In this document: one piece after another, positions 59,578 to 64,000 of the stretch
How positions within the stretch are numbered: position 1 is the first letter of the stretch
How the letters are laid out: each line of letters begins with the position of its first letter
Assembly: GCA_950295325.1 (NCBI GenBank)
Contig: OX485803.1
Location: 682,001-746,000, forward strand
DNA: 64,000 nucleotides
Reading direction: 5' to 3'
Origin: Polytrichum commune
Lineage: Eukaryota > Streptophyta > Polytrichopsida > Polytrichales > Polytrichaceae
Position numbers and translations under genes: made by a program
The notes under the pieces: model-generated
The model's input: the letters and a program-made list of their open reading frames with translations, nothing else
Databases searched by the model: none
Told to the model about the DNA's origin: nothing

Positions 59578-61135
59578 GTGCTTGGTAGAGGTGTGGAGTG
59601 TTTGGAGGAGTTGTGGTCCCTAGTGTTTACGGTGGTGAGGCGGGCTTGGCAAGATTAGTATGTTGACAGTGTGGTGCTCATTCTTTCAACCCGGTGTCAT
59701 TGCCCAACAACAAGACGAGTCCCCAGCTCTTTCAGTTTAGGACTAGGGTTTAACGAATGGGCAACTCTTACTATCGAACAGACATGGGTCTGCCTTGCTA
59801 ACTTCCCTTTCCTGGAGCCAATTAAATACGGAACAGAATCGCCCTCAACGTATGTAACCTTCCCAGTCTTGGGTCACCGGGAACTACTACGGACAGTGAG
59901 AGTATGCTTGATTGGTGTTGTTAATGCTGGGTCGGTGTTGGAACATAGAGTACGATCAGTGGCAACAGTTGGTGGTGTAGTCAGATTTGATGATGTAGCT
60001 GATGCAGACCTGCATCTACTTGAATGCAGTTGTCCGTAGTGAAGCTGATGAAGGCAAGGGTAGTGGTTCAGTCAAAGGGCGTCGGCAATGTCGGTCGACA
60101 TGCACACACATACAAGTTGCGGTCTGTGGTACGGGGACTGAACAGGGTCAGCGCAGATCTCTAGTCTGCAACCTTTCCTTGTCTGTATCAGCTTCGATCA
60201 GCCTTTAAGCTCAATGAGCTTTGATTGTAGGGGCTACAATCTGCAAATAGAGCTACAACTGCATTAGTGATGCCCGGGACCAGTTTAGACTAGCAATCTT
60301 TGATTAGCATGTTGTGGACAGCGGACTCTTCAGTCGGCGATGCCACCCTTAGTCTTCATAGTCTAACTACTTCGGTGACCTCACTGGTCACTACGATCAG
60401 AACTGCAGTTGCTTCAACCGGATCTATAGGCTGCTATGCTCAACTTCATCGATCACTTCGGCTTCCACGATCAGATCACGTAGACTGTGTTGACTAAGCT
60501 ATCAAGTGAATCCTTGCCTAGGGTGTTGCCATCTGTGACAACAGAGGAGCGACTGCAAACTTGGTCAGATATGCATACAACCAAGATTGTGAGCACTCGG
60601 ATTTGCTAGCAATCACTTTAATCTGTCGAAGCCGATCTGCAAGCACACCCTTTGACGCATACAACCAAAGCCGCACACTCTGTAAATGCCCACATGAAGC
60701 GTGCACTCTGCAGGCGCACACTCCGCAACGCACAAATCTTCCACTGGTCTACTGAGCCCAGCCTCAGATTTGTTGATCCCAGCCTCCGCCAGCTCCACGG
60801 CTAAATTTGCAAATACTTTCCTGCGAACTGCAAGCGATCTGTCAAACAGAAAACAAACAAACGGAATGGGATCACCCTATGCGCCTGTTTTCGTACAGAT
60901 CTTCCACTGATCTACTGAACCCAACCTCCGATCTGTTGATCCCAACCTCCAGCAGCTCCGCGGCCAACCCTGCAAATACTCTCCTGCGGAATGCAATCAA
61001 TCTGTCAATCAAGCGGACTAGAATCACCCTCTTCGCCTGAGAACACAAGCGATGCTTACTACGCCAGAGTTCCTCCGCGCTTCCTCACATAACTCAGAGC
61101 TCCGCTCTCACCATTTTTCCCCACATTGAACTTGA
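59578..61135 (-). other. Probable 5' leader of the large LINE
   Basis: This stretch is more GC-rich than its surroundings and lacks convincing reading frames. It lies upstream of ORF1 and contains a tandem duplication (60,738-61,010), a feature common in LINE 5' untranslated promoter regions. The true 5' end could not be fixed because the boundary with the LINE fragment starting near 61,140 shows no obvious target duplication. Confidence 0.45.
60738..61010. repeat. Tandem duplication, period ~163 bp
   Basis: CTTCCACTG(G/A)TCTACTGA and the following about 105 bases (TGTTGATCCCA, AGCTCC, TGCAAATACT, TCCTGCG) occur at about 60,738 and again at about 60,901. Confidence 0.8.
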
Positions 61136-61139
61136 AACA

Positions 61140-62390
61140 TATTTGAGCAAGATCGACGGGGATTCTTTGTATTTGTTTTAACACATTGGTTGCCATTATT
61201 CCCTATGATGAGGATGTTGTTCTACTCTCAAAGACATTTGGACAAGTTGTATGAGTTTTGCACTTCTTCTAGCCTTTAAGTCAATTTATCAAAGACCAAA
61301 ATCATGATATTTGGCCACAACAAAAAGGAAATTAAACCAAGAGAGTTTACCTAGACAAGGACCAAATGGAGATAACCCTTGAATACAAATACCTTGGGAT
61401 TGATTTTTATTCACATGGTTACTTTGAGCCATCTAGTAAAAGATGAAGAATCGTAGGTACAAAAGCCTTGATGGACATTTTAAGAAAAGAACCAATGGAA
61501 GGAGCCACATGTTGGGAACTCAAATCCCATCTATTCAAGGCTTTGGTACTTCCAACTTTCACATATGGCATTATAATTTGGGAATGCGACTTGAAAAACT
61601 CTCATTGGAAGGCTTTCGAGAAAGGCACAAAGATGCATATGATATCTCATGTCAAATTATGTTCTACGACTACCTATCATACTTTGTTGGCCAAATTTGG
61701 AAAATTCCCCATTGAATTACATGCTTTCAAGTTCACTATAGGCTTTCAACAATGGCTGGCCCACCTATCCCCCTCTTGGTTAGTCAAGAAAGCACACTCG
61801 TTTTTTTGACACCTAGCACAAATCACCAATCATGTGGGAGACATCATGACGTCTATCTCACTGGGACACCCATGACAACCCAACCACATAATTTTTTTTT
61901 TAAAAGATATCAAAGAGGTTTTCTTGCTAAAAAATGGAACTCCTTCCATCTCTTAGGGAAGAAACTAGATTACCTCCACCTCGAGGATTTTCTCAAATAT
62001 GAATGTGAATGATACTTCAAGAAACCATTGTTGCCACCAAAACGCAAGATAATTGCTGCTAATTGCACCTCGAACCATAGGCTAGCCACTAAAATTAAGC
62101 AATGGACGACTATCCCATCTCTAGAGGCACCAGACTATGCCACTTTGGCTCTTGTATTGCTGTAGTAAATGAGGCACATTTTGAGTTGGAATTTTCCCTA
62201 TATAAGCTCATTAGAGATAACTTTTCATCACTATTTGAAAATGTGGTCCTAGAGAGCCTCGAGTATTTCTTCAATTGGACCACCGAGTTGACATTAGACT
62301 CTCTCTCACACCAAGGTTGTTGCACTTTGCCGCTCTTGAGAATTAGTTGCTTAAAAACCATCTTGATATACTTTAAATCCCATTAGCCTT
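61140..62390 (+). pseudogene. Fragment of a second LINE type (reverse transcriptase C-terminal part)
   Basis: A different LINE lineage from the large one. It begins around the catalytic motif, now YDEDVVLLSK (about 61,205), then KLYEFCTSSSL, VNLSKTKIMIFGHNKK, YKYLGIDFYSHGYFEPSSK, LKSHLFKALVLPTFTYGIII, KNSHWKAFEKGTKMHM, PIELHAFKFTIGFQQWLAHL and, after frameshifts, KKWNSFHLLGKKLDYLHLEDF and a C-terminal Cys/His segment near 62,100-62,200. At least four frameshifts or stops break it. It lacks the 5' part. Confidence 0.8.
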
Positions 62391-62499
62391 TCCGACTTCT
62401 TGGACTTTAAATCAAATTCATTTCAATTCCATTCACTCTCTTTTCCAATCCTTGTAGAACCTTTCCAAACACTATAGCACTATGGTTTTTGTTCAACTT

Positions 62500-64000
62500 T
62501 GGGTCTAATACCCAACTATGTTATGTTGATTCTAGGCAATGAAGGTGGGGGTCCTCACCATATGCAAGGTTGTCATACACGGGGCCTGGGGATTATTTTA
62601 AAGCATCTCATGGTTTTGACTTTGAATATTCATCAAATATTTTCTTGAGGCTTTTTTTGTTCTCTATACCTATGTTGAGTATCAAGCACATAGTATATGC
62701 AATAGCTTAAAGTTTTGGTTTAAGCACCCTCTACCTTAAATACTCACAAAACATGCATAACTTACTGACATCCTAGCATGGGGAGAAAATATATTGAAGA
62801 TAACATGTTCATTATATCTAATCTATATCTATATACATACTTGATCTAATCCTATTGTATGGACTTCCAACTCTACATACAATTTAATAACGCAACATAT
62901 TTCTTTCGAGTGTTTGTTCTTGACTACAATCCTTGCCATATAGCACTTACATATAAATGTCCGATTTATTTTTTTAAGAAGTCACATAAGGTCCATATTC
63001 ATAAGGTTATAATGGACATTTTTCCTCAATGTGGAACCAATATTGCAATACAAAATGGAGGAACATGCTACATATTAGAAGACTTGGACCACTCTTGACA
63101 TTGGTGTTTGTTTTATGGTCTCTTATATTATACAAAAGTTAGAAAATATTTGCACATCATGTAGGTAATCCAGTGTGCCTAGTGCTTTGTGATGTCTACG
63201 TAGACCCATCCATTGCAAGCATGGAAAATGCAAAGAGGTGTTTGGTGGCTTAAACCCAAGGCCTAAATTTTGATCCCATGGGAACTTCAAGGCTAAGCCG
63301 CCTAAGGCCAGAACATGATTGAGTTGGATGGGCGACCTTCGTAGCACTTGATTTCTGGTGCACCCTACCACCTATGATCTACCCGATCATAGCACTCAGG
63401 GGTAGTTGCGTGAACCAAATATTTTCAACCAACCATGTGGGAACCGACGGGTTTGTCTCCGGGGGAGCTAGGTGCCAACTAGCTTGTCCGCTCCCGTTTA
63501 AGGTGTTCACCTTCCGAAGGACGCAATAATCGGTGGGGCCCTTCTTATTCTTCTAATGCCCGTTTTGAGATTACATATCGATTTAACTCACCTAAAAAAC
63601 GAAGCAACACCATAATTCACACCAATGGCAACATCGGAGTTGTCTTTCTTTCCTTGCAAAGAGATATTCTATAGGCTAAATGTTTCTTTGTTAAGACAAA
63701 TTCATTCTAGGGAATGGGCTCCATATAGAGGTGGGGTCTATGATAGGAGTTGGTCAGGTTTCTAATATATATTTTAATTATTCATTTTGAGTATATGAAT
63801 TTTCTAATTCTTCAATAATTATGTATTATGCATTATGCTATAAAATATAGATAATATTATATAGTATATAGTATAAAATACAGTATAATACAGTAGAAAT
63901 ACATAATATACATATTATATAATTTATATAATTTACATATATATTATATTTTTGTATTTTTTTTTGGCTAATGCTTGATGAATTGCCTACTTCTCACCTG
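62500..64000 (+). mobile_element. 5S-derived dispersed repeat R, copy 2 (runs off the window)
   Basis: Inverted partner of 35,722-37,080. Homology begins about 62,500 (CTATGTTATGTTGATTCTAG) and continues to the window edge, where GATGAATTGCCTACTTCTCA matches 35,725-35,744 reversed, so nearly the whole repeat is present. The shared frame is at 62,859-63,098. The last 150 bases contain extra TATA-rich sequence absent from copy 1. Confidence 0.75.
63248..63366 (+). other. 5S rRNA-like promoter segment in R copy 2
   Basis: GATCCCATGGGAACTTCAAG (63,272), CTAAGCCGCCTAAGGCC, a GAACATGATTGAG stretch and GGATGGGCGACC (63,326-63,337), then GTAGCACTTGATTTCTGGTG and CACCCT, follow the order of the central and 3' parts of plant 5S rRNA. 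Confidence 0.65.

Overview
This is a repeat-rich nuclear window from a land plant. The evidence is one interrupted leucine-rich-repeat receptor kinase gene with plant-type GT-AG introns, solo LTRs, LINEs, miniature inverted-repeat elements and 5S-rRNA-derived repeats. A seed-free plant (moss, lycophyte or fern) seems plausible from the style of the kinase and LINEs, but that is inference. There are no bacterial-type genes, CRISPR arrays or tRNA genes that I could see.

Layout. 1-1.27 kb: 3' part of a LINE (RNase H). 1.27-9.6 kb: mostly anonymous, with weak duplications. 9.6-17.4 kb: nested repeats, comprising copies of an unknown repeat 'X', solo LTR A, a decayed LINE reverse-transcriptase fragment, and solo LTR D. 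19.8-34.9 kb (+): one 18-exon LRR receptor kinase whose splice phases can be followed from signal peptide to stop; one LRR exon has lost its donor GT. Its introns hold a hAT-type MITE with a perfect 8-bp target duplication and a foldback element. 35.7-37.1 kb and 62.5-64 kb: two inverted copies of a repeat carrying a 5S-rRNA-like promoter segment. 39.3-42.9 kb: solo LTRs B and C inserted in repeat X. 45.8-46.6 kb: a solo LINE 3' end. 47.4-61 kb (-): a very long LINE. 61.1-62.4 kb: a fragment of another LINE type.

The two strongest observations are these. (1) The large LINE encodes a 2A-type ribosome-skipping peptide just before its endonuclease, preceded by a tandem, decayed second 2A copy. 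Further upstream a 2.1-kb 'spacer' is a nearly stop-free reading frame, in phase with the endonuclease, punctuated by copies of a 10-residue peptide at spacings that are exact multiples of three. It looks like the remains of a giant multi-part polyprotein. (2) LTRs A and B are inverted relative to each other and carry swapped 5-bp target duplications (gctag and atggg). Undoing an inversion of 12,709-39,313 restores both target sites and makes two X repeats colinear again, so the receptor kinase sits in a 26.6-kb segment flipped by LTR-LTR recombination (or misassembled there).

The kinase is the only gene that appears intact and plant-encoded; everything else recognisable is mobile-element debris, apart from ORF1 of the large LINE, which is still open.
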